Positions 50,102-60,477 of a stretch of 64,000 bases of DNA are shown piece after piece. Under the pieces are notes generated by a model. That model was not told the origin of the DNA. It saw only the letters and a program-made list of their open reading frames with translations, and did not search any database. The stretch is from Costus lasius (taxonomy: Eukaryota > Streptophyta > Magnoliopsida > Zingiberales > Costaceae), in NCBI GenBank assembly GCA_027563935.2, contig CM050447.1:15254001-15318000 (forward strand). The letters run 5' to 3'. Both the position numbers and the translations under genes were made by a program. Numbering within the stretch: the first letter of the stretch is position 1; every line of letters begins with the position of its first letter.

Positions 50102-51600
50102 TTCTCCCTCTCCGAAGCGAGTCGTCGCCCTCGACAACTCCGAGTAACGTCGGACCTCACCCTCGAACTGCCATAGTTCGGACGCCTTATGCCATGTAGC
50201 TTCTTCCAAGGGAGAAGAACCTTCCCACCGAACAAGAAACCCTGTTCGTCGGTTCATCCCACTATGTCCCAAAACTCGGTGATCTAGGATCCTTCTGATC
50301 CTTTGGTCGAACTTCGTTCGAACCGTAGGAGGCGCACGAAGTGACTGTAACCGAGTCGGATCCCTCACATCCTTGTAATACTCATTTTTGGAAGCTCACA
50401 TGGACTGTCGGATACCGCTTCGTCCTGATATCGACGATTTGCACATTGTTACATTCGTCTCGCGGCTACCTCGAGGCTGTCTCTAGCCTCCTGGAGTGAC
50501 TCCACTCGCTCACTAGCTATCAGTAGGATAGCAGGACATCTCCCTTCGGAGGTCCTCATCGCAATATTAACAGTAGTTAGGGCTATCTCCCTAATACAAA
50601 TCCCAAAAGGGGCTTTGCCCAGTAGACGATGATCTGTGGAGATCGCAGGCAAATTGTGCCGAATCAATTCACTTCACCCAATCCTTTGACTCGCAGTCAC
50701 AAAACGATGGAGGTAGTCCTCCATGAGGGTATTCACCCACTCCGTCTGTCCACAACCACAACAAGGTGAACATACGCCCTTGTCCCAGATGACCCAACCA
50801 CAGGGTACCGTAGAGCTCCCTAAGCTGCTCCCACTGCAATCCCAAGGATGCGGGGCTAGTGGCCTCCCGCCACGGGCCATGACAACGTCATCCCCCCCCC
50901 CCCCCCCCCCCAAAAAAAAAAAAAAAAAAACATCATCGGGTTGTACCCGACTTGATCCGTTCAACCAATTTTTGATATCCCTCATCGAAGGTATCTGCTT
51001 TTATCCTTGTAAGGAGATCTCCTTCCACTCTGGAGATCACAAAGCAGGTAAAGGCGTTAAGCTTACTCAGTGCATCAAGCACTACACCAGCCCTTCCAGG
51101 CTTATGTTCCCCCTGGAACCGGAATTCTGCTAGGAATTCCTGCCATCCGGCCAGCTTGGCCGGCAATCTCATCCGAGTGGTGAAATATGTATCCACCACC
51201 TAATCAATTTTCGCCACGAAGGTGATACCCAGGAGAAGGACTTTCCATATTCGGAGGCAGTGCAACACTGCAACCATCTCTCTTTCCATGCGCAGAGTAT
51301 CTCTGCTCCGTTTCATTTTAACTTTCGACCATCGAAAGCTACAGGACGCCCATCCTATATCAACACCTCATCCCCGTTTGATCCGAAGTATCGGATATCC
51401 TTGGCGCAACCCTGCAACTAAGGCGTTTGCCAACAAGAGTACTCTCTGGGAGTCCCTCTTCTTCCCTTCCTTAGCTCCGTGCTTCCAATTCACGACCTGA
51501 GGCAAAGGGGAATCCCCATCGTATATCTGTATCCCATACAGATAATACCTCACATGTATCTTTTCCTTGACCAAAAGTTCGAGGCCAAAGATTGCTTCAC
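50102..51600 (-). pseudogene. Chromovirus RNase H, integrase and chromodomain remnants
   Basis: In minus-strand order: WQEFLAEFRFQGEHKPGRAG with VLDALSKLN (RNase H end) at 51199-50933. Then a homopolymer-disrupted gap, then QTEWVNTLMEDYLHRFVTAS (integrase core) around 50760-50690. Next ERVESLQEARDSLEVAARRM (integrase C-terminal part) at 50667-50449. Last is a chromodomain, RRILDHRVLGHSG, FLVRWEGSSPLEEATWH and ELWQFEGEVRRY, at 50368-50096. Chromodomains in this position define chromoviruses and are thought to guide integration into heterochromatin. Frames are broken and the DDE core is incomplete. Sequence at 51600-52849 holds only an ambiguous gag start near 52762. Confidence 0.8.
50892..50930. 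repeat. C20-A19 homopolymer pair
   Basis: Twenty C are followed directly by nineteen A, replacing the integrase zinc-binding region in the chromovirus remnant. Such a pair is unusual in GC-rich retrotransposon coding sequence. It could be a real expansion or an assembly or base-calling artefact. Confidence 0.85.
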
Positions 51601-53787
51601 AGCCTGGAAGATTCAGAATCTTCGCATGGCAGCGGCCCTGCCAAACTGCCGATTACGATATCCATATCGTATGATACCCCAAAGGTCTCGGGGTCTACTG
51701 CACCGACCGACCTCCCTCGATCCTGTGTTGAGGACGCTTTAAGTCCAACACTCTTAACTGTTCATCATCCTAGACGACTCATTTTGTGCGACTCGACTCG
51801 CACCCGTAATTTCCACTGAATTGTAGGAAGGGTCCTACAACACCCGTGATCCAATTGGATTGCATATGTTCCCAGGAAACTTGTCCAACATCGTAACTTG
51901 GCCACGCCTAAGTCTCATCATCTTCGAAGGCGTCCCATACCACCCCCGTCGAAGACTAACCTAGCTCGCCTCAATTACTATTTTGTCCCTGAGTCTTCCC
52001 CCTCATAAAGGCGTCCCCTTATGATGAGAAACCCAGCTCGGACTGATTTCAAGCATTTTTCCTTGCTTGCTCGCTCAAGCTTCCCTTACACAAAGGCGTC
52101 CCCTTATGCAAAGTTAGCTGAGTTGAACCAAGGAGAGGGATCTCTTTTGTTTTAGTTGGACACCGTCCACTCTCCTTGTCCCAGGTAACAGTTTTAGAGT
52201 CTGCTAACTCTTCCTCATTTTATCTCCCTGAGTAGCAGTTTTAAAGTCTGCCAACTTTTCCAAATAGCAGTTTTGGAGTCTGCTAACTTTCCTCAAATAC
52301 CGTGGAGCAACGCACCCCTCAGAAATGGGAAGCTCCAGGACGTGTCCCACATCTTCGCGCCCACCCCTACGACGCATGTGAACCCCATTGGTTAACGGGG
52401 TCGGATCCGGGTTCAGGTTAACGGGTCGGACCTGGGTTCAGGCAGCGCCCGATCCCGTACCCCAACCCGAATAACCGGAGCGCTCAAGTAGGTTGTTGGC
52501 CGAGATATGGGTCGTCGCACGGCGGTCTCTTGGCAGGAATCGGCCGTGGTCGATGCTATCGAAGCCGCCGTAGCGCGCTTCAACATCGCAACCTCAACCC
52601 GAAATACCTCTAGCTCTCGGTGCGTCGAGTCACCCGAGCTTTGAGACACTCGCCCGAGACGAGACGTGTGGAGACGCTCTCCACTGTGATACAAGAATCC
52701 GAATCCCCATCTCTGACCATGTCCTCGAGGGACGTTAGTCTGGGGTTCGTTGCAGATCCCATCTGCGTACAACCAATCAAGTGTAATAAAACACAAGTAC
52801 GACGCTCGTACTAGTTGGAACGTGCAGAGTCTCGGCAATGGAACCAAGCTGTCACGCCCAGAATTACGGTAATATTTTTTTAGGGTTTCCACCCGTGAGT
52901 CAACGCTGACTCGAGTCCAAATCCGTCAACGCACGGATCCTAACGGTCGAAATCGTAGGACTGGGCGCGACTGGCGGAGCCGATTCCTCGAACCGACCCC
53001 CAGCCCGACTGTGGACTCAATACGGATCACTGCCGTTCCAACATGACCTGATCAACATTCTCGATTTACCAAGGACCGGTATCGCTGAACCGGACCGGGT
53101 TCGGGTAAACGGGACTCACTCGTATCCGACCGCGTCAAACGAGGTCCACAACAGAAATATCCAGTTGTCTATGGATCAAGCCGGCGCCCGGCAATCATGG
53201 AAGATAGTTCACACAGCGTCGCACGTTGGAGATGGAAAGAAGCCCGGCCGGCTCCTCACTCGCACGCCGGCGGTGAGGCTGGACGACCCTCCGCCGGTGA
53301 ACCAGCGGCCTCGTCCTTCTCGCCCGAGGACGAGAACGACCGGAATGAATGGGGCCGCAGTCGCTCGTAGGCAACGGCCGCGCCGGAAGCGTTACACTCA
53401 CACCCGGAGGTAAACGCGGCAGCTAAGAAGAACAGGAGAAGAGGATGGTGCCGGCCCCCCTTGCTATGCCTCTGCTCGGAGGAAAGAAGTTGTCCGCCCA
53501 GCAGCTTCGTCGATGGCTGATCCACTGGCATCTTCTTCCTTGCCAGAAGGCAAGGGCGGTGGCAGGAGAATGTACGCGAACGATGGCTGGGAGGAACCAC
53601 GCGGCCATGTCCGAAGGCTACAACAGCTGGGAGAGAAGACGACCTGCAACAGCTATCCCGCACGTAGCGTCCACTAGAACGGCAGAGGCGGCATGGGGAA
53701 GAAGCCCTGCACAGGCCGGAAGACTGACCGGAGAAGAAAGACTCCGCACGCAGGCGGAGGGGAGAGGGAAGCAAGCTCGCGCGCAGG

Positions 53788-55266
53788 TGATGACAGGTAA
53801 AAATATGATATTTCGTGACCCAATTTCATTCGTATCTTAGAGCATAATGCATGTTTCATCTCATTTATTTACTCAAATGCTTTATATTCTTCAGAACCTT
53901 CATTTTTCCTCTATTTTAATGAAATGCAGGTATTTGGCCTCAAAATCGATGGAATTTGGAGAATCTGAAGGTATGGGATGATTCATCATGATGAGATGGA
54001 GCTACACGCCAAATTTCAGCCCAAACGGAGCTTTCTACAGAGTACACGGTCGTGGGTGTGCACACATACACGGCCGTGCATCACCCAGACAACCCAGACC
54101 TTCCCGAGCCGTGCACGGGCGTGACCGTGCATCCATACACGGCCGTGAAGAGTAAGTTGTGCGCAGAATTGGATTTCCCGAGCCGTGCACGGGCATGGTC
54201 GTGCATCCATGCACGGCCTTGTATCGTCGCGAACTGCTCGACAGACTTTTGGTATTTTGGGTATATCTTTATATTCTGGGCTCGGAATTGGACAAAATTT
54301 TAGGGAGACCTTCCCAACTTGGCCACGAACGTTTTGGGACTGAAATCATTGGATTTGGACAAGCAACGGAGGGGAACGAGCAAGAACGGAGAGGCCTTAG
54401 GGTTTGGGGCGATTTTCTGGGCGACAACTCTGTTCCAGCTTGATTTCTTCGTCGTTCCGGCGTGGATCTTCATGCTGGACCTTCTTCCATCAAGGATCTA
54501 CCCTCCCCTTTGGTTTGATTTAATTATTGTGAGAGATCTCATGTATTTAGCGATGAACATTATAGCTTAACTCTTCTTTTCGGGGTTTGGGCGTAGCCCA
54601 CTGTAAGAATGTTTGATATTAATGTTTGATCTACATATTTCTTTACTTATCTTTGTTCTTATTCATGTCTAGGATGTTTTATCTCATGTTTACGTATTGA
54701 CCATATGTATGCATGTCTTAGATGTCAAGGGAAGGACTGAGAGGTGAACCTTGATCATCGGAACCCCTTAGACTGGACTGGTGATTTCGTGTTGCGAGAG
54801 CACTCGAAATCACCCGAGGAACCCTAATCCTTCACAGATCCCGTTGGATCCGCCTTAACCATAGTAAGCCACAAGAGTAGGAGACTTGGGTTAAGACGGA
54901 TACCGGACCGTGTCCTGAGAGGGAGCGCGTCTGTACCCTAGGAAGGATTACCTTGAAGACTTAGATAAAACTTCATTTAAAATATCAAACTTTAATATTT
55001 ATGCATGCTTCGGTGTGGTGAAACCTAAAACCCCGAATCTCTCTCATAATCTTAAAACCCAGCTTGTTTTGCTCTCTGTGCTGCTTATTCTTAATCTGCT
55101 TTAGTTTAATCAATTGCATTAGGACTTTAGATATTTTCCCATTAATCGGTAACCTAGCTTTTGATTGACTGATTTGTTAGTACTTGACCCTAGTCCCTGT
55201 GGGTTCGATCTTAATTATTACGCGATAGACCGTGCACTTGCGGTAGCAACCGTCTGGGCCCTATCA
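53788..55266. mobile_element. Solo LTR inserted in the chromovirus 5' LTR
   Basis: The block starts TGATGACAGG and ends GGGCCCTATCA; GCAGG lies on both sides (53783-53787 and 55267-55271). Removing it restores continuity with the other LTR (GCGCGCAGGCGAGCCGAGCC at 49388 onward). The 5' part contains several CACGGCCGTG-type palindromes (54045-54225). The 3' end has TGTGGGTTCGATC and CCGTGCACTTGCGG, as seen in Ty3/gypsy Tat or Athila-type LTR ends; the lineage is a guess. It is AT-richer than the surrounding LTR. Confidence 0.85.
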
Positions 55267-55980
55267 GCAGGCGAGCCGAGCCCAGAAATTACCGCACGTA
55301 GGCGGGCCGGGACTCTCAGAGCAAGGGAGGAGGAGCTCGCCGGGGAGCACGGATCCGGCTACACACGCATGCAGCGTAGCTCGACGGAAAATAAAGGCGT
55401 CGCCGAGGAGATCGCGTCCCGGGATGGAGGCCAAGGGGGCACCAGGGATGGCGAGGAAAAGTACCTTGGCCGGATTACCTCGGGTCCTTCCCGGTGGCGT
55501 GGTAACAGAGAAGCCTTCTGAGGCTGTCTGGAGAGGCCGGCGACGACGACGAAGGTAGAAGACGACGGCGGCGAAGGAAAAGGTGCGAGGCTTCCCGCGG
55601 CATTCCACCACCCGCCCGCACTACCGGAACACGCTGGAAGCTCGCCGACAAATGATGTCCGACGAGAAGCTCCTACTACCGGAGGAGACGAGGAAGAGGA
55701 GATTCGTCCGTTAGTTCGCGAGAGGAAGACGAGGAGACGCCGCCTCTCTCTTCTATTTTTTTCTTCTCGCCCGTGCCATCACGTCCACGTCGCACGCGGC
55801 TCGAGAACAAGACCCGTCACATCTGCCCACGCCGCCACGCATGCACGCGTGGAAAACTCGACGCTCGTTGGCTTAACGGATCCGGGTAACACCCGATTCG
55901 ATCCGCTAGCCCGCGTCGCTTGGAATAGCAATGCTGGGTGGGCTGGAATTGGGCCGCTGGCCCACAGGCCTAACACTAAG

Positions 55981-56589
55981 ATTGTATGGGTTGGCCACTC
56001 AAAAAGCTTTGAGCGAGTCAAGATATAGGACGCTGAACATTCAAAAGAATGATTACTCAAAAAATACCCTAATAAGTGACCCATGAGCTATCCAAACGTT
56101 GATAACTTGAGCAAGAATTTACTAATGGCCTAAGTTAAATCGGCTAAGTTGTTTAAGGAGACTTGAACTAGTGAGTGACCTTGTGATATAACTTTTAAAC
56201 TGTGCACGATATTAGTTTGACCTAGTGAAAATATTATCATTGTAAGTGGCATCTTTTGGCTAATGCTAATTATCATATTAGGATTGAGCTAGTGAAATAT
56301 AAATGACATGTTTTAATTTGCATTTGACTTTGAAAAAAAATTTAAATCCCGTTAGTTCAAGGGTAAAGATCTTAGTTGTTAATAAGAACATCTTAAATCA
56401 AATCGCATCCTTATTACTTAATTTGTTTATATGAAAAAAAAAATCTCTTTGTCCTTCTTTATCTCCAATTATTTACTAGAGCACATGTGTCCTCATTCTG
56501 AAACACGAACAATGAATGCCCACTTATTGTCAGATCATCTTCCCTCATAAATTAATCTGAAAACTTCAGTTGATAAGGCTTTCCTTATC
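55981..56589. other. Intergenic DNA between the two retroelement insertions
   Basis: AT-rich sequence with no recognised gene or repeat. It is the original flank of both insertions: CTAAG of the chimera lies at its left end and TACAG of the gag-only element at its right end. Confidence 0.5.
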
Positions 56590-56925
56590 TACAGTGTCAG
56601 ACCCGAGTTCGAGCAGTCCGGCCCAAGGCCCACTGGGCCAAACAAAGCCCGGATCCAAGTCCAACCCACGCAGCAGAGCTGGTCAAAATCGGGAACCGGG
56701 TCGATGCCCAAATTAAACGAAGCCTCGGCTTCGTCTCTGTCTCCTTCGCGTGCAGCTGACGCAGACGACGACGGATTTAGCGGAGGCAAGCGGGCGAAGG
56801 GCACAGCGGAAGCAGTCGACGGCGGAAACCTCAGACGCAATGACGGCGTCCCCGCGAGACTCGGACGCGCGAGAGACTAGGGCGGTGGACGCCCTAAGAG
56901 GAGGAAAAGGAGGCGGCGGCTCCTC

Positions 56926-56932
56926 CTATAAA
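56926..56932 (+). promoter_or_regulatory. LTR TATA box of the gag-only element
   Basis: TATAAAG lies in a GC-rich context 332 bp into the left LTR and is repeated at 59608-59614 in the right LTR. A polyadenylation-type AATAAA lies 238 bp downstream (57164-57169). This order fits a U3-R-U5 layout with transcription starting about 30 bp after the box. Confidence 0.6.
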
Positions 56933-57977
56933 GCTGCGACGGAAGGAGATTGGGGGGATCTTCAATCTTCCACCAGAGAGTATCTTCAAGCAGTCGACTT
57001 CCACCATCGGAGAGCAGAGGTAAAACGAAGCTTTGGGAAGCTTCGGAAGAGCAATTTGTAACCGGCGTCGGGGGACGACCGGCAAGGGAGGGAGAGGGGC
57101 ACCGGTCGACGGCCAGGTGGCCGACGACACGAGAGGAAGAGTAGTGTAAGTTTCCAGTAAGTGAATAAAACTTCTCCTCTTCCAATCCTTCTCCCCTATT
57201 CTGAGATTTGGCGGCGCTTTCCCGGTGCTTGCGACGATGGCGGCAACCACTGTCGGTGGCCGTGGACGGCGGAGGACGAGAGGCTGAAGGGGCAGGCGGC
57301 TTCCCCCTTTCCGGCGTCTCTCCTCCCGGTGGACAGCGGCGTCGAACGCAGGCGGCGTTCGACGCGCGACGGACGAAGCAGACGAACGTGATTTGCGATC
57401 GATTCGAGGACACGCGGCTGAGTCAGCAAACGGGCGGTCAACACCCGAATTCGAACGTGGTGAATCCTAATTTGGCTAACGTCGGCGTGACGTCAGCGTT
57501 GAGGTTTTAATTTGAGCGGCGCGGCGAAAATACGTTGACCGGGTCAAAATTAGGGCTGACCAAGTTGACCGGAGAGGTATTAGTTGATTTGAGGTTCGAT
57601 TTCTAATTTTAGGGTTCCGATTCTTTCCGGCTTTCCTAAATTAGGGTTAGGATTTCTCGGAGCGAACTGTAATTTGGGGATAAAATCTGAGCGGGGAATT
57701 AGGGTTTTGAATTTTGGGTCGCAAACCCTAGGGCGTTGCGTTCCGGTGTTCCGCCGGACTACCCTGAGACAGTTTTTAAGGGCTGTTTTTAGGGAGATCC
57801 GACCGGGGCGTGACAAAAGGTATCAGAGCTGGTTAACGTGTTATAGCAAACACGACTGCTTCACCCTCGAAGGTGAAGAAGGGTTTGAAGTTCCAAAAGA
57901 TCACCCACACCACCAAAGGAGCGTCAGAGGACGCTTGACCCAAAGGTAAAGCCAAGGAGACGGCTAAACCTGAGAAG

Positions 57978-59561
57978 ATGGTGAACCAAGGTGATCGCAT
58001 AGCGGAGATCGAGCAAATACTCGGTATGACGGGTGATAGGGACACGGCGGTGTTCCCTCAGATGGAAAAACTTCAGAGGAAAGTGGAGCAACAGAGGTTG
58101 CAAATTGAAAACTTGCAACAGGCCCTGGAGAGTCTGCTCGACCTGCCAGAGCAGATGGCCAGGATGCGCGATGAGCAACAGGCTGGGATGGCCCACATGC
58201 AGCAGACTATCGGCAGTCTGAACCATCTACCGGGGGAGATGACACGTATGAAAGAGGACACGCAAGCAGAGATTAAGGTGCTATGCTTAGCCCTAGCGCA
58301 AGCATTGCGATCGGCAACAATAGTGGAGCAGGAGGCTCCTAAGCCAAAGGTACGGGTACCTGAGCCAACGATGTTCGGGGGGGGGGGGGGGGCTCGATCA
58401 TCCAGAGAGGTAGAAAACTTTATTTGGGATATGGAACAACTGTTTTCTGCTAACTATGTTCCAGAAGAAGATCAGGTGCGGGTGTGCATCGCATACCTCA
58501 CTGGCGACGCAAAACTTTGGTGGCGAACCAAAGTTAGCTCTACACCGGAGGCTACTAGCTGTTCTTGGGAGACATTCCATGAGGAACTGCGGCGGCAGTT
58601 TCTTCCCGGAAACTCGGCGGATCAGGCGTGTGGCAAACTGGATCGGCTGAGGCATACTGGCTCGATCCAGGAGTACGTTAGGGCATTCTCTGCTTTGATA
58701 TTGGAGCTTCCACGCATGGAGGAGGATGACATGAGGTATTTCTTCCTCCGAAGCCTTCAGCCTTGGGCAGAGACGGAGGTCCGACGACACGCACCGGTCG
58801 ACTGGAGGGCGGTTGCGGCAGTGGCTGAGTCTTTGGTGGATAACCAAAAGTTCAGACCAGCACCACCAAAGAAGACCAGGACACCACCAAAGCGCGGCTC
58901 CCCACTGAAGAGCGGCTCCCCACACACACCGCCGGGAGCTAGGGTTCCAGAGAGGGGTAGACCCTTTCACCGGCAGAACAGGGGTTCACCGGGACGACGA
59001 GAGCAAAAGCCACAGGGTTGCTTTATGTGCGGCGGTCCTCACTGGGTAAAGGACTGTCCATCCAGACAGAAGCTCATGGCAATGGCGACACAGGATCCAG
59101 CCGAGGAGACTGAGGAATTCGAGCAATCGCGGATTGGGTCACTGCAGGTAGTTCCACACTCTGCCACGGGAGCGCGACAGTGTAGGATCGATGCTTTGAG
59201 GATCGGAGCAATAGTTGCTCAAGATCCGCCCGTTGCCGACATCGAGGGCGATGTCCAAATTGGGCGGGGGAGAATTGTCAGACCCGAGTTCGAGCGGTCC
59301 GGCCCAAAGCCCGCTGGGCCAAACAAAGCCCGGATCCAAGTCCAACCCACGCAGCAGAGCTGGTCAAAATCGGGAACCGGGTCGATGCCCAAATTAAACG
59401 AAGCCTCGGCTTCGTCTCTGTCTCCTCCGCGTGCGGCTGACGCGGACGACGACGGATTTAGCGGAGGCAAACGGGCGAAGGGCACAGCGGAAGCAGTTGA
59501 CGGCGGAAACCTCGAACGCAACGACGGCGTCCCCGCGAGACTCGGACGCGCGAGAAACTAG
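57978..59561 (+). CDS. gag: Retrotransposon Gag, 527 codons, reading through into the 3' LTR
   Basis: The N-terminal third is a likely coiled coil (QMEKLQRKVEQQRLQIENLQ, about 28-95). The capsid-like retrotransposon gag domain follows at about 140-280, with NFIWDMEQLF, LTGDAKLWW, WETFHEELRRQF and LRHTGSIQEYVRAFSALILE. A basic Pro-rich linker then leads to a zinc knuckle CFMCGGPHWVKDCP (CX2CX3HX4C) near 348-360. No protease motif follows. The frame passes through DIEGDVQIGRGRIV, which spans the polypurine tract, and continues about 95 codons into the 3' LTR before stopping. A run of 16 G (58377-58392) encodes five Gly and fixes the frame. Gag would package its RNA into particles made with a partner's enzymes. 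Confidence 0.9.
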   Translation: MVNQGDRIAEIEQILGMTGDRDTAVFPQMEKLQRKVEQQRLQIENLQQALESLLDLPEQMARMRDEQQAGMAHMQQTIGSLNHLPGEMTRMKEDTQAEIKVLCLALAQALRSATIVEQEAPKPKVRVPEPTMFGGGGGARSSREVENFIWDMEQLFSANYVPEEDQVRVCIAYLTGDAKLWWRTKVSSTPEATSCSWETFHEELRRQFLPGNSADQACGKLDRLRHTGSIQEYVRAFSALILELPRMEEDDMRYFFLRSLQPWAETEVRRHAPVDWRAVAAVAESLVDNQKFRPAPPKKTRTPPKRGSPLKSGSPHTPPGARVPERGRPFHRQNRGSPGRREQKPQGCFMCGGPHWVKDCPSRQKLMAMATQDPAEETEEFEQSRIGSLQVVPHSATGARQCRIDALRIGAIVAQDPPVADIEGDVQIGRGRIVRPEFERSGPKPAGPNKARIQVQPTQQSWSKSGTGSMPKLNEASASSLSPPRAADADDDGFSGGKRAKGTAEAVDGGNLERNDGVPARLGRARN

Positions 59562-60477
59562 GGTGGCGGACGCCCTAAGAGGAGGAAAAGGAGGCGGCGG
59601 CTCCTCCTATAAAGCTGCGACGGAAGGAGATCAGGGGGATCTTCAATCTTCCACCGGAGAGTATCTTCAAGCGGTCGACTTCCACCATCGGAGAGCAGAG
59701 GTAAAACGAAGATTTGGGATGCTTCGGAAGAGCGATTTGTAACCGGCGTCGGGGGACGACCGGCGAGGGAGGGAGAGGGGCACCGGTCGACGGCCAGGCG
59801 GCCGACGACACCAGAGGAAAAGTAGTGTAAGTTTCCAGTAAGTGAATAAAACTTCTCCTCTTCCAATCCTTCTCCCCTGTTCTGAGATTTGGCGGCGCTT
59901 TCCCGGTGCTTACGACGACGGCAGCGACCACTGTCGGTGGTCGTGGACGGCGGAGGATGAGAGGCTGAAGGGGCAGGCGGCTTCCCCCTTTCCTGGCCGA
60001 AGGGGCAGGCAGCGTTCGACGCGCGACGGACGAAGCGGACGAACGCGATTTGCATTCGATTCGAGGACACACGACTGAGTCAGCAAACAGGCGGTCAACA
60101 CCCGAATTCGAACGCGGCGAATCCTAATTTGGCTGACGTCGGCGTGACGTCAGCGTTGAGGTTTTAATTCGAGCGGCGCGGTGAAAATCGGTTGACCGAG
60201 TCAAAATTAGGGCTGACCAAGTTGACCAGAGAGGTATTAGTTGATTTGAGGTTCGATTTCTAATTTTAGGGTTCCGATTCTTTCCGGCTTTCCTAAATTA
60301 GGGTTAGGGTTTCTCGGAGCGAACTGTAATTTAGGGATAAAATTTGAGCGGGGAATTAGAGTTTTGAATTTTGGGTCGAAAACCCTAAGGCATTGTGTTC
60401 CGGTGTTCCGTCGGTCTGCCCTGGGACAACGTTTAAGGGCTATTTTTAGGGAGATCCGACCGAGGCGTGACACACAG

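Larger units (their letters stand above)
48776..55975 (-). mobile_element. Degenerate Ty3/gypsy chromovirus, right half of the chimera
   Basis: On the minus strand the 5' LTR (55975-52850) starts TGTTAGGCC and ends GGGCGTGACA. The 3' LTR begins TGTTAGCCCTGTG at 50101, preceded by a purine tract GGAGAGGGAGAA, and runs down to 48776, where it is cut off. Its last 190 bp or so (present at 52850-53038 in the other LTR) are missing. The 5' LTR carries an inserted solo LTR (53788-55266) and about 150 bp (around 53610-53757) absent from the 3' LTR. The 2.75 kb interior keeps broken gag, RNase H, integrase and chromodomain. CTAAG follows at 55976-55980. Confidence 0.85.
56595..60472 (+). mobile_element. 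Gag-only non-autonomous gypsy LTR retrotransposon, nearly intact
   Basis: LTRs at 56595-57815 (1221 bp) and 59276-60472 (1197 bp) both start TGTCAGACCCGAG and end GGCGTGACA. They differ by scattered substitutions and one replacement near 57300/59990. TACAG precedes and CACAG follows, a 5-bp duplication with one change. The primer-binding site GGTATCAGAGC is at 57819-57829, and the polypurine tract GGGCGGGGGAGAAT at 59262-59275. The LTR carries TATAAAG (56926 and 59608) and AATAAA (57164). The 1460-bp interior encodes only Gag; protease, RT, RNase H and integrase are absent, so it needs enzymes from a partner element. Confidence 0.93.
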
